NCBI GenBank assembly: GCA_017640665.1
Contig: JAEPQE010000002.1
Location: 1-64,000 of the forward strand
DNA length: 64,000 nt
From: Balneolaceae bacterium
GTDB taxonomy: Bacteria; Bacteroidota; Rhodothermia; Balneolales; Balneolaceae
Reading direction: 5' to 3'
Below are positions 1 through 8,090 of this stretch, piece by piece. A program made the translations under genes and the position numbers. How positions within the stretch are numbered: position 1 is the first letter of the stretch; every line of letters begins with the position of its first letter. Below the pieces are notes generated by a model. The model had not been told where the DNA came from. It saw nothing but the letters and a program-made list of their open reading frames with translations, and searched no databases.

Positions 1-606
1 CCCTTTAACGTAGGTGGGTTTACCTTTTTGGGCTCCTGGGTAGAAGAAGGAAAGCCAATTGGGTATTTCCGAGGAAACAACCCGGAATTCGATGGGGCAG
101 GGAATTTAGTTAATGTGGTACCAAATGATGATCTGGGAAGCACGATTCCTGACTTCTTTGGATCGTTCGGAGCCAACTTTAACTACAAAGCACTGGCATT
201 GAATATCAGTGGAGATTATCAGGTAGGTGGAAATATTGTGAATACCACGGAAGTACTGAAGTTCTTACGAGGTGTACCGGATGATCGGTATCCTGCAGGA
301 GCTGCTGGCGCCAGCTTTTTTGATCTAGCCGGAATTTGGGTAGAGGATGCTACTTATACCAAGATTCGGTTGATTTCCCTGAACTACGATCTGCCGGCCG
401 AATGGTACGATGGGATTGTACGGAAGGTAAGCCTTGGTGCGATGGCTATAAATCCATTTAACTTTGTGGCCAATGACGTAGACCCGGAAGTTTCAGGTGC
501 TGGAATCGGAGGGCAGGGAGCAACTGAAGTTGGTGTTGGTGGATTCGTGTATGGAACCGAGTCCCAGCCAAGACAATTCATCGGCAGCATCAAAATTGAC
601 TTTTGA
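1..606 (+). CDS. SusC/RagA-family TonB-dependent outer membrane receptor, C-terminal end (partial)
   Basis: This is an open frame entering from the left edge, about 201 residues, ending with TGA at 604-606. It looks like the last beta-strands of a SusC/RagA-type TonB-dependent transporter: alternating aromatic strands, the phrase GSFGANFNYKALALNISGDY, a late segment with 'DATYTKIRLISLNYDLP', and a closing strand ending in Phe (IGSIKIDF), as expected for a BamA-inserted barrel. The family imports glycans or peptides through the outer membrane with a SusD lid lipoprotein. The next gene, 42 bases downstream, is that SusD-like partner. The start, plug domain and TonB box lie outside the window, so the substrate cannot be judged. 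Confidence 0.85.
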   Translation, partial: PFNVGGFTFLGSWVEEGKPIGYFRGNNPEFDGAGNLVNVVPNDDLGSTIPDFFGSFGANFNYKALALNISGDYQVGGNIVNTTEVLKFLRGVPDDRYPAGAAGASFFDLAGIWVEDATYTKIRLISLNYDLPAEWYDGIVRKVSLGAMAINPFNFVANDVDPEVSGAGIGGQGATEVGVGGFVYGTESQPRQFIGSIKIDF

Positions 607-648
607 TCCTACCTATCATCAATTTTCAAACCCAAAGAACTTAGTATT

Positions 649-2061
649 ATGAAAAAGAATATAATGTTAACCACGTTTCTGGCTGTTGCGGTCTTCGCCT
701 CGTGCGACCTAATCGATGGAACCGGGGTGGAGAATCCGAACCTGTCCTTAGATGGAGCAAAGCAACTACCCAACCCGGCAACAGCTTTTGTTAACGGGCT
801 GCAGGAAGAATTAGCGACTATGGCTAATAACTGCATCACCACACAGGAGTTGGCTACCGATAACTACGTCAATGTGCAATCCTTCTTTAACCAGAACGTA
901 GATGTAGGCACTTACCGGGACATCGATACTGATTTCCGTAACTGCCAGTTTAGTATTGGCACCTTAAGGGAACAAGCGGAATACACGCTTACCGAAGTTG
1001 TGCCGATTGATCCGAACGCGCAGGGCGCCGCCTTAGAGGCAGAAGCACATTTCTTTAAAGGAATTGCCAACCTCTGGTCCGGTGAAATTTTCACTGCCCT
1101 TCCTGATGACGCCATTGCTCCTGCGGTAGGTCCGGAAACGCACTTCAACACCGCCGTTGCCGACTTTACCGCTGCTTTAGCGATTGACTCTGACAATGTA
1201 GGGTACTTGCTGGCGCGGGCTCGGGTAAACTATAACCTGGGAAATCAGGCAGCGGCTGTTTCGGATGCAAACGCAGCTATTGCAGCAGACGCTTCTGGCG
1301 ACTATGTGCGCTATATCTTGTTTGACGCCGTGAATGGGCCAACAAATACACTTCAGAATGCGGTTCATGACCGTGGTAATTTTGATGACCTCCAGCCCCT
1401 TCCACGTCTGGACTTTCTGGATCCAAAATTCTTCGACATCGATGGGACGACCGATTCGGATATCCCGTTACTTAAAATCGAGGAAGCGCACCTGATCCTG
1501 GCCGAAGCAGAACTTGCGGATGGAGATCTTCCGGGAGCTCAAACAGCAATGACCAATGTTGTTACTCTAGCGAGTTCTCGTGCTACATCCACGGTTGACG
1601 ATGCAAACGAAAGCCGTAATGGGGATGGAACTGTGGCGCAACGCCCGAATGATGGAACCTATACCGTACGTGCGAGTGCCAGTGATCCGTTTGTAGCCGG
1701 GCTTGTGATCGAGCGTACAACAACGGTAGAAACACCCTCTATTTCTGCGACTTCTGTTGAAGCGGCAGACGTGGCTGCGCTTGCAACCAATGAGGAGGCG
1801 CTGACCATGCTCTACTTACTGCGTCAGGAAATCTTCTTCGGGGAAGGTCGCAGAATGTCAGACTTGGGTATCCGTTGGCCGGTAGCAGAACGGGAAGCAC
1901 GCATTAATCCAAATATTTTGGCTTCCGATCGTACCGCGACAATTCCGGCATACTTGCCAACAATTGTAGAATTCGATGCTTTCACAATCAATGGTACAGA
2001 AGTTACTATTCAGCACAATCTGAACAGAACGATTGCTATCGGAAGAGGGAATAGGTTCTAA
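649..2061 (+). CDS. SusD/RagB-like surface lipoprotein
   Basis: A 470-residue protein with a lipoprotein signal (VFAS before Cys19), expected on the outer membrane surface as the lid of the preceding SusC-type channel. The middle holds helical TPR-like units (DFTAALAIDSDNVGYLLARA; NLGNQAAAVSDANAAIAAD, about residues 170-215). This is followed by the SusD-typical phrase LLKIEEAHLILAEAELADGD (about 275-295) and, near the C-terminus, 'LYLLRQEIFFGEGRRMSDLGIRWP', which matches the conserved 'R..E...EG.R..DL.RW' block of the family. It begins 42 bases after the receptor gene, so the two are probably co-transcribed, and it ends before a strong terminator. The ligand is unknown. Base composition is higher in G+C than later genes. 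Confidence 0.88.
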   Translation: MKKNIMLTTFLAVAVFASCDLIDGTGVENPNLSLDGAKQLPNPATAFVNGLQEELATMANNCITTQELATDNYVNVQSFFNQNVDVGTYRDIDTDFRNCQFSIGTLREQAEYTLTEVVPIDPNAQGAALEAEAHFFKGIANLWSGEIFTALPDDAIAPAVGPETHFNTAVADFTAALAIDSDNVGYLLARARVNYNLGNQAAAVSDANAAIAADASGDYVRYILFDAVNGPTNTLQNAVHDRGNFDDLQPLPRLDFLDPKFFDIDGTTDSDIPLLKIEEAHLILAEAELADGDLPGAQTAMTNVVTLASSRATSTVDDANESRNGDGTVAQRPNDGTYTVRASASDPFVAGLVIERTTTVETPSISATSVEAADVAALATNEEALTMLYLLRQEIFFGEGRRMSDLGIRWPVAEREARINPNILASDRTATIPAYLPTIVEFDAFTINGTEVTIQHNLNRTIAIGRGNRF

Positions 2062-2091
2062 AAAAGTTGAACCAATTTATTCAGTATAAAT

Positions 2092-2123
2092 AAAAAGGCT
2101 CTGAGTTTTCAGAGCCTTTTTTT
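2092..2123 (+). terminator. Rho-independent terminator of the SusC/SusD operon
   Basis: A perfect 13-bp stem (AAAAAGGCTCTGA at 2092-2104 with TCAGAGCCTTTTT at 2109-2121), a 4-base loop and a following T run. It lies 31 bases after the SusD stop. Confidence 0.9.
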
Positions 2124-2462
2124 CTTATGAAACCCTAAAGCGCGATGGTCATCTATGTCTTACTTGGTGGGAAGTATCACATAAGCGCAAAAGGAGTCAC
2201 GATTGTTTCTATGAAACAACTCAAGGTACTTATGACATACTATGTTGAGAAGAAGATTGTGATGTAATACTTGTAGAAAGTGACGAAACTCAAATAAAAA
2301 AGAATAAACGACTCTATTTTAGTTCAACACTGGTTATCATCAACTATTAATGAGCCAGAATAATCGAATCAAGGTTATAAACAACCAGGTATTCTCAAAG
2401 CTGTAGCAGCAATATGGTTAATTGACCTAATTAGGTAATATTTATTCTTTCTTGCTTTCCTC
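2124..2462. other. Intergenic stretch with no recognised gene
   Basis: About 340 bases between the SusD terminator and the end of the convergent peptidase gene. The longest plausible reading frame is a 40-codon one (2145-2267) with no recognisable product or ribosome binding site. It contains AAGTATCAC at 2172-2180, also found upstream of the two-component operon and of the lipoprotein gene at 6532-7425. No RNA gene or repeat unit is evident. Confidence 0.5.
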
Positions 2463-4685
2463 TTATTCGGTTTCTTTTTCTAGTGTTTTCAATACCTGCT
2501 GCCACGAAAACTTCTCCCCAATTCCTCTTACATAATAGTCCATCCAGGCCATTTCACTTACTGCTTTCACAAGCCGGTTGCGAGTATCAGGAATACCATG
2601 GCTTTTACCCGGGTACATAAATAATTCCGTATCTACACCAAGCTTTTTTAATGCCATATGCAATTCTACTGATTGTGGGCTCGGAACCCTGGGATCACCT
2701 TCAACCACATGGACCATAGTTGGTGTTTTTGCATTCTTGATGTATTTCAATGGTGATTGCTCCCAGAAGGGTTCAAAATCCTCATACATGGGAGTATCAC
2801 CAAGGTAGTATCTCCTGTTTCTCTGAACATCACTTTGTGCATACATAGAGATCCAATTCATAGTTCCAGCACCTGAACTGATGGCTTTAAACCGATCTGT
2901 GTGTGTAAGAATCCAATTAGACCAGTGTCCACCTGCACTCCAGCCCATTGCTCCCATCTTATCACCATCAACAATGCCCTCAGCAATCAGGTAATCGACC
3001 CCAGCCATGATATCATCAAATGCCTGAGGGAAATAGTTTCCTACAATATCTGTACGATGATTTTCTCCGTAATTGGTAGATCCACGATAATTGGGGCAGA
3101 ACATTACATAACCTTCTCCGGCATAGACTTGCCCCGAATTTTCATTAAAACTTAAATAATCAGCGCCTGCAGGGCCTCCATGTATCGAAACTACCAAAGG
3201 ATACCTTTTACCTTCTTCGTATCCCACAGGAAGAAAGACTACACCTCCGACTTCTTTTCCATCAGTTGAAGCATAATTAATCTCATATTGTTTACCTAAA
3301 GCCAGGTTATTTAATTCCGGATTAGCATCAGTGATTTGTATCCAGGTTGATCGATCGTTTATTTTATCGAGACTTGAAATACTATACATGGTAGATGGAG
3401 TCATTGGATCACTGTAATTAACCATTAATACACCTGTATCTTCATCCTGGGATACTGTCATTCTCGCCTTTTCATTGGTAATTTGTTTTACATCTCCAGT
3501 ATTTACATCTAATGTCATCAACTGACTGGTAACTTTTATGCCAGCATTGAAATAAATGGTATTGCCATCTTCTGACCAGAATCCTATACCTAAATGATCG
3601 TTGTACTTCGTACCTAGTTTTCTGAATGCTCCTCCTTTTTTATCGACTTCCCTGACATATACTTTCCGGCTCTTCATATTGTAGCCGCTCATATCATCAG
3701 AAGAAACGAAAGCAATCCACTTTCCATCTGGTGAAAAACTGGGGCCACTCTCTGCTACCTCTTCATTTTCAGTCAATCTTTCAATAGTCATATTGTCTAC
3801 ATCATATAGAAACAGATCTGCATTAATGCGTTGTTCTGTTATGTTTCTTTTATATCGATCGGAAGAAGTGCCGGTAAAACCTACCCATTTCCCATCATCT
3901 GAGACAACCATTCCTGCTACAGTATATCCCGAATCATTAGTAATCCTGTGCTCTTCTTTTGTACTAAGGTCGATATACCACAGACTTTCAAGAGGGGTCT
4001 CATAGTTTTTAACATCAACAGTAAAGCCTTTTTCCATCCTTGTGATGTTATCAGTATCGGGATGATCAGGGCGTGTAAAGTATATTCTGTCGCCGGAAGG
4101 AGCAATCTCCCAATCAGATACAGAAGTTGTTCCTGAAGTTAATTGAATGGGTTCTCCATCACCGGGATTCTCCGCAGGCAATGCATATAATTGTACGTCT
4201 TCATCTTTTCCGCTTCGGTAGACGATCCATTTACCATCTTTGCTAAAATCAAAATTAGATACACCATCTTTTGCTTTGGTGATCTTCCTAGCTTCTCCGC
4301 CATCAACCCTCATCTGAAAGAGTTGATTACTATCCCCATCCCGATTGGAAATAAAAACAAAATAGCTGCCATCGGTAGCCCAACGAGGAGACCGTTCACT
4401 TTTCTCCTCTGTAAATGTCATTTGCTTATGGCTGCTCAAGCCCTCCGTGAGTGAAACAAGGTGAATGTCAGTTTGATCTTCAGCTGACTCCCAATTGGGC
4501 ACTCTCAAGGTGTATAACATCCAATTCCCATCAGGGCTTGGTGCATAAGATCCGGTACTTTTCATTTCCCGCATATCGAGAAAAGTTAATGTACGTGGTT
4601 CATTCTCTACATTTGATGATGACTGAGGATATCCAAATGTCGTTAATACAAAAAAGAATAAGAAGGTGAGCGATAATTTTTTCAT
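2463..4685 (-). CDS. S9-family serine peptidase (prolyl oligopeptidase/dipeptidyl peptidase type), exported
   Basis: A 740-residue protein with an N-terminal signal peptide (to about residue 20). Residues 50-450 form a beta-propeller with WD40-like 'SPDGKW', 'SKDGKW' and 'SDDGKW' repeats that gates the active site. Residues 500-715 form the alpha/beta hydrolase domain. The catalytic triad can be read as Ser583 in GWSAGG, Asp664 in EGDPRVP and His696 in KSHGIP. The oxyanion-side motif is 'VVSIHGGPAG'. Enzymes of this group cleave short peptides, often after proline or alanine, in the periplasm. Length is usual for the family. The gene stands alone: convergent with the SusD gene on one side, with about 385 bases lacking a gene on the other. 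The exact specificity (DPP IV, acylaminoacyl) cannot be told. Confidence 0.9.
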   Translation of the reverse strand: MKKLSLTFLFFFVLTTFGYPQSSSNVENEPRTLTFLDMREMKSTGSYAPSPDGNWMLYTLRVPNWESAEDQTDIHLVSLTEGLSSHKQMTFTEEKSERSPRWATDGSYFVFISNRDGDSNQLFQMRVDGGEARKITKAKDGVSNFDFSKDGKWIVYRSGKDEDVQLYALPAENPGDGEPIQLTSGTTSVSDWEIAPSGDRIYFTRPDHPDTDNITRMEKGFTVDVKNYETPLESLWYIDLSTKEEHRITNDSGYTVAGMVVSDDGKWVGFTGTSSDRYKRNITEQRINADLFLYDVDNMTIERLTENEEVAESGPSFSPDGKWIAFVSSDDMSGYNMKSRKVYVREVDKKGGAFRKLGTKYNDHLGIGFWSEDGNTIYFNAGIKVTSQLMTLDVNTGDVKQITNEKARMTVSQDEDTGVLMVNYSDPMTPSTMYSISSLDKINDRSTWIQITDANPELNNLALGKQYEINYASTDGKEVGGVVFLPVGYEEGKRYPLVVSIHGGPAGADYLSFNENSGQVYAGEGYVMFCPNYRGSTNYGENHRTDIVGNYFPQAFDDIMAGVDYLIAEGIVDGDKMGAMGWSAGGHWSNWILTHTDRFKAISSGAGTMNWISMYAQSDVQRNRRYYLGDTPMYEDFEPFWEQSPLKYIKNAKTPTMVHVVEGDPRVPSPQSVELHMALKKLGVDTELFMYPGKSHGIPDTRNRLVKAVSEMAWMDYYVRGIGEKFSWQQVLKTLEKETE

Positions 4686-5033
4686 TTCAGTTATTTAGTT
4701 AGTCCAGATTGCCATTAAAAAAATACTCATAATTAAATATTCTCCTAATAATGTTTCAAAAAAGGAAATAAAAAAGTCAAAACACGTCCTTTTTGTACGC
4801 TTCCGGCTAGAATTACTAAAGGTTAATTGCCGCAATTCTTCTTTGGTTAGCATCATGTTGTATGAACATAATATTCTCCATTAGGTTGAGATACCGATGC
4901 GTAATCGACAGCTTATATTTTAGACATGACCGGTTCCTGGCTGTATGCAGTACCACTTTTGATAGCAAATATTTTGTTTAAAAGATGAGTAAATATGTTG
5001 TGGTACTTTAATTACTTTCAAAATTGACAGGCA
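4686..5033. other. Intergenic stretch upstream of the S9 peptidase
   Basis: AT-rich, with no credible coding frame. It should hold the minus-strand promoter of the peptidase gene, but no convincing TAnnTTTG box was found. The right end runs into the terminator of the tRNA gene. Confidence 0.45.
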
Positions 5034-5070
5034 TAAAAAAAGCCTCTCTAAAAATAGAGAAGCTTTTTTG
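5034..5070 (-). terminator. Terminator downstream of tRNA-Leu
   Basis: On the minus strand, AAGCTTCTCTA pairs with TAGAGAGGCTT around a short T-rich loop, followed by a T run (plus strand 5034-5041 is A-rich). It begins directly after the tRNA discriminator base. The stem is flanked by A and T runs on both sides, so it could also work in the plus direction. Confidence 0.8.
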
Positions 5071-5152
5071 TACCAAAGGTGGGACTCGAACCCACACTTC
5101 CGAAGAAACACGATTTTGAGTCGTGCGCGTCTACCAGTTCCGCCACTTTGGC
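5071..5152 (-). tRNA. tRNA-Leu, anticodon CAA
   Basis: Read on the minus strand, the 5' acceptor strand GCCAAAG (5146-5152) pairs with CTTTGGT (5072-5078), with one G-U pair, and A is the discriminator. The anticodon stem CACGA/TCGTG encloses CTCAAAA, giving anticodon CAA, which reads UUG. There is a long variable arm (around TTTCTTCGGAA), as expected for leucine, and a canonical T arm (GTGGG-TTCGAGT-CCCAC). The length is 82 bases. The 3' CCA is not encoded, so it must be added after transcription. Confidence 0.95.
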
Positions 5153-5254
5153 TTGTGTGAAGAAGTCAAAGATAAGGCTAGCCAGAGCTAAACTCCAATC
5201 TTCAAATGTCAAAAAATCAAACAAAACTTAAATTCTAAACCCAAACTTCTTTTC

Positions 5255-5337
5255 TCATTTCGAAGGAGAGGAGCGACTGAGAAATCCTGAGATATACTTA
5301 AAAACGGTTTTTAGATTTCTCGCTTAGTTCGAAATGA
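5255..5337. repeat. Imperfect inverted repeat, probable dispersed intergenic palindrome
   Basis: TCATTTCGAA at 5255-5264 is matched exactly by TTCGAAATGA at 5328-5337, and the inner GAGAAATC (5279-5286) by GATTTCTC (5314-5321). The centre, AAAACGGTTTT, is itself nearly palindromic. The whole 83-base unit can fold as a long interrupted hairpin. Intergenic units built on ATTTCGA and GAGAAATC are common dispersed repeats in Bacteroidota-like genomes. Only one copy was seen in this window. Confidence 0.6.
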
Positions 5338-5404
5338 TAAAACCGGGGAATTTGGTATTTATTACTTGTCAGAGATTTGTGAGGTATGACTTGGAATTTA
5401 AAAC

Positions 5405-6418
5405 CTACTTATAGCCATTCGGATTATTCGACTGCCATTTCCAGCCATCCTCGCACATTTCTTTGATACCACGTTCAGCTTCCCACCCGAGTTCTTTTTT
5501 TGCGAGCTTGGGGTCAGCATAACATTCTGCAATATCGCCAGGTCTGCGCGGACCAATTTTGTAAGCTACTTTTTTTCCCGAAGCATCTTCAAAAGCTTTA
5601 ATCATTTCAAGTACACTGGAACCTTTACCAGTTCCAAGGTTATACACATTTACTCCACCCATGGCATCCTTGAGATTTTCAAGAGCTTTTAAGTGACCAA
5701 TAGCTAAATCTACAACGTGGATATAATCGCGAACACCAGTTCCATCCGGGGTAGGGTAGTCATCCCCGAAAACAGAAAGCTGCTCGAGTTTTCCAACAGC
5801 TACCTGCGAGACATAAGGCATCAGATTGTTCGGAATGCCGTTAGGATCCTCACCAATTAAGCCGGATTTATGTGCTCCTACAGGATTGAAATATCTGAGT
5901 AGGGTGATATTCCATGAATTATCTGCAATCCATAAATCCTTTAAAATGTATTCGATGAATAACTTAGTTCTACCGTAAGGGTTTGTAGCAGAAAGAGGGA
6001 AGTCTTCAGTTATCGGAACTGAGGCTGGGTCACCATAAACAGTGGCAGAAGAACTAAAAACCAGATTTTTTACGTCATGAGCTTTCATTACTTCACATAA
6101 AATCAATGTACTATCGAGGTTATTCTGATAATACATAATTGGCTTCGTCACAGATTCCCCAACAGCTTTATATCCCGCAAAGTGGATTACAGAATCAATA
6201 TCGTGTGCCTGAAAAACCTTTTCCAGCTCTGGTTTATTAATCAGATCGAGATTATAAAAATTAGGCTTTCTACCGGTAATCTGCTGAACTCTTCGTAGAG
6301 ATTCCTCGCTACTATTTGAGAGATTATCAACTACTACTACATTTTGCCCGGCATTAAGAAGTTCAAGTACAGTGTGACTTCCAATATATCCTGCGCCCCC
6401 GGTTACTAGTACAGCCAT
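5405..6418 (-). CDS. galE: UDP-glucose 4-epimerase
   Basis: A 337-residue extended short-chain dehydrogenase that interconverts UDP-glucose and UDP-galactose using bound NAD, supplying galactose for glycans. Visible features are the Rossmann motif GGAGYIGS at residues 7-14, the catalytic Ser in FSSSATVYG (122-124) and the YxxxK pair Tyr148/Lys152 in PYGRTK. The C-terminal half has the typical '[15 protein letters not shown]' and '[13 protein letters not shown]' blocks. The length is that of bacterial GalE. It is transcribed leftwards toward the tRNA gene with nothing else in its unit. The gene upstream (6532-7425) has its own hairpin before galE, so galE probably has its own promoter. Confidence 0.96.
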   Translation of the reverse strand: MAVLVTGGAGYIGSHTVLELLNAGQNVVVVDNLSNSSEESLRRVQQITGRKPNFYNLDLINKPELEKVFQAHDIDSVIHFAGYKAVGESVTKPIMYYQNNLDSTLILCEVMKAHDVKNLVFSSSATVYGDPASVPITEDFPLSATNPYGRTKLFIEYILKDLWIADNSWNITLLRYFNPVGAHKSGLIGEDPNGIPNNLMPYVSQVAVGKLEQLSVFGDDYPTPDGTGVRDYIHVVDLAIGHLKALENLKDAMGGVNVYNLGTGKGSSVLEMIKAFEDASGKKVAYKIGPRRPGDIAECYADPKLAKKELGWEAERGIKEMCEDGWKWQSNNPNGYK

Positions 6419-6466
6419 TTTATTTTTTTAGGTTGAAGAATTAGCGTAAACTAAAGCTTATCAACT

Positions 6467-6502
6467 AAAAAAGCCTCTTTAACTTTCGTGAAAGAAGCTT
6501 TT
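6467..6502 (-). terminator. Terminator after the duplicated-domain lipoprotein gene
   Basis: On the minus strand, AAAAGCTTCTTT pairs with AAAGAGGCTTTT with one wobble pair, and a T run follows. An inner CTTTC/GAAAG hairpin fills the loop. It lies about 30 bases after the stop of the gene at 6532-7425 and about 50 bases before galE. Confidence 0.7.
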
Positions 6503-6531
6503 AGTTCAGACTATGCCAGTAGTCTTAGGAA

Positions 6532-7425
6532 TTAATTAATAGTTACAGTTCCGCTTGAAAATGAGTTTGAATTATTTTCAGTGGAATACAAAGTTCTGTC
6601 GGTAGCATCGCCAGGAATTTGTCCTACCAGTGGCTTCAAAGTATAAGGAGCAGGACTATCATCTGGATAAGGCTCGATAGATATCACCGCAGCTCCTCCC
6701 GCAAGATTAAGAGGAAAAGTGAGACCGCTCGGAGCGTTCATAAGGAAATCTTCTCCAGGAAATGGAGGGGTACTGTTGGTGCCACTAAACCCTGAAAAAG
6801 TATCTGCTTCGGATACAGAAGTAAAAACACCAGTACTTATTGGGGTTCCTCCTGATACAGCCCAGCCTTCGTATCTCCAACCCGCTGGAAGAATTGGTAG
6901 GGAAAGTCCTGCACTAGGCCCGGAAGGGTCTAAGAACCAGATTCCGCTATTCTCGTTTGAATCGTCATCATCGCTTGGCGTGGCAAGTATATATGCACCA
7001 GAAGCACTCGAGAAATTATCTCCCAATGAGGCAGAATGTGCAAAGGAAAGGGTAGAGCTTCCATTGGTGATATCTCCTGCAAGATGATGGGTTTCCGCAG
7101 GAATGTCATCCGTATCACCGGAGGGTTCAATAGTCAAAATGAAAGTTGTAGCAGCTGAAAGATCGGCATCAACCTCAAATGTGGCATTTGGGATTACAGA
7201 GCCACCTAATGTGATTAAATTGCCGTTATCGTCAACGTTAAATTTTCCGGTGGTTACCGGACTTCCATCAATGATTACCCATCCTTCAAAATGAAATCCG
7301 TTTTGAAGAGGTTCTACTCCGGTAAGTTCTAAAGTAAGAGATTCATCTCCGGAATTTGAGGAAGTGCTACATGCGAGAAATAATCCGGAGAGTAGGGTAA
7401 TTGTTAATATTAGTTTTGTATTCAT
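6532..7425 (-). CDS. Lipoprotein with two tandem copies of one beta-rich domain, function unknown
   Basis: A 297-residue protein with a lipoprotein signal (FLAC, Cys19). The body contains two related halves: 'GFHFEGWVIIDGSPVTTGKF...FILTIEPSGDTDDIPAETHHLAGDI' (residues about 42-120) and 'GWRYEGWAVSGGTPISTGVF...VISIEPYPDDSPAPYTLKPLVGQI' (about 182-275). These share the G(F/W)xxEGW, PxxTGxF and IEPxxDD landmarks. The repeat resembles the C-terminal domain seen in anti-sigma-K/RskA-like proteins, but there is no anti-sigma helix bundle, so a regulatory role is not claimed. It is probably a periplasmic or surface protein. The promoter region carries a good -7 box and phased TATCAC repeats that may bind the neighbouring response regulator. 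The 5' leader is a run of AAAC units. Confidence 0.7.
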   Translation of the reverse strand: MNTKLILTITLLSGLFLACSTSSNSGDESLTLELTGVEPLQNGFHFEGWVIIDGSPVTTGKFNVDDNGNLITLGGSVIPNATFEVDADLSAATTFILTIEPSGDTDDIPAETHHLAGDITNGSSTLSFAHSASLGDNFSSASGAYILATPSDDDDSNENSGIWFLDPSGPSAGLSLPILPAGWRYEGWAVSGGTPISTGVFTSVSEADTFSGFSGTNSTPPFPGEDFLMNAPSGLTFPLNLAGGAAVISIEPYPDDSPAPYTLKPLVGQIPGDATDRTLYSTENNSNSFSSGTVTIN

Positions 7426-7455
7426 TTTTATGTTTGTTTGTTTGTTTAATAATTA

Positions 7456-7463
7456 CAAACATA
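7456..7463 (-). promoter_or_regulatory. Candidate -7 promoter box (TATGTTTG)
   Basis: An exact match to the Bacteroidota-type TAnnTTTG element, read on the minus strand, 30 bases before the ATG of the lipoprotein gene. No clean TTTG -33 element is present, which fits a promoter that needs an activator. The leader contains four AAAC repeats. Confidence 0.45.
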
Positions 7464-7488
7464 AAGTAGGTTCTGAAAACAGAATAAA

Positions 7489-7527
7489 TATCACATAAAA
7501 GTCACGAACTCTTCAAAAAAGTATCAC
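7489..7527 (-). promoter_or_regulatory. 11-base phased TATCAC repeats, candidate OmpR/PhoB-type operator
   Basis: TATCAC at 7489-7494, AGTCAC at 7500-7505, a weak CTTCAA at 7511-7516 and TATCAC at 7522-7527 are spaced exactly 11 bases apart. That is the spacing used by OmpR-family regulators bound in tandem. They sit 26-64 bases upstream of the candidate -7 box at 7456-7463, a place suited to activation. Binding by the regulator encoded at 9563-10303 is inferred, not shown. Confidence 0.4.
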
Positions 7528-7539
7528 TAAAAAGTTATC

Positions 7540-8079
7540 TCAGTTCTTATCTGAATTTACTGGTTCAAACTTGTTACCTAGTTTTAATTTAGAAAAATAT
7601 TTTAGCTGACTTGAATACGAAAAGCCATTAGTAGCCATCCTAATTCTATAATTATTTGTTAGAATAAATAGTTCTGTTTCTTTCATTCTAAGGCCTAATC
7701 CAGGGATAAATTTTTTAGTGTACTTAAACTTAAAACCTCTTTGGACTAAGAAAGCTAAAATTGGACTTTTCCAAGCACTTACTGACTCTTTACCTTTAAT
7801 TAAGGTTATTTTTTTTATCGAATCAAAATCTATCAGGATGGCATTTTGATAATTGCTTCCATTCAGAAAAAGCATGAGCCCTTTTTCATAGCGCTGGAAA
7901 ATTCCTTTCATGTTTTCTCGCTTGAGAGGGAGGGGATTTCCTTTCGTGTCAGTAATTTCTTTTACAAAAAAATAAGAAGAACCTGTGGCAGTCAGTAATT
8001 TTCCGGGTTCTTTAAAAGGATTGCCTAAAATCGGTTTAATGATATCAGGATCACCAATTTCGCTTTCTTTTAAAATCAT
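7540..8079 (-). CDS. Conserved-looking protein of unknown function, third gene of the two-component operon
   Basis: A 179-residue soluble protein with no signal peptide and no membrane segment. It is rich in beta-strand-like stretches in the middle (residues about 38-150) with many Lys/Phe/Tyr alternations, for example 'YFFVKEIT', 'GLMLFLNGSNYQNAILIDF' and 'TELFILTNNYRIRMAT'. This could be a PH-like barrel, but I do not recognise the family. It starts 11 bases after the histidine kinase stop on the same strand, so it is probably translated from the regulator-kinase mRNA and may modulate that system. Confidence 0.6.
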   Translation of the reverse strand: MILKESEIGDPDIIKPILGNPFKEPGKLLTATGSSYFFVKEITDTKGNPLPLKRENMKGIFQRYEKGLMLFLNGSNYQNAILIDFDSIKKITLIKGKESVSAWKSPILAFLVQRGFKFKYTKKFIPGLGLRMKETELFILTNNYRIRMATNGFSYSSQLKYFSKLKLGNKFEPVNSDKN

Positions 8080-8090
8080 GGATCATAGAT

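Noticed and set aside
2145-2267. A 40-codon frame in the intergenic region after SusD
   Set aside because: No ribosome binding site, no recognisable product and no sign of conservation; most likely chance.
6719-7087. A 122-codon open frame antisense to the duplicated-domain lipoprotein
   Set aside because: The lipoprotein on the other strand has a signal peptide, internal repeat and promoter; the antisense frame has none.
7426-7446. GTTT tandem repeat before the lipoprotein gene as a phase-variation tract
   Set aside because: Only about four units, imperfect, and located in the untranslated leader; A-rich leaders of this sort are common in the group.
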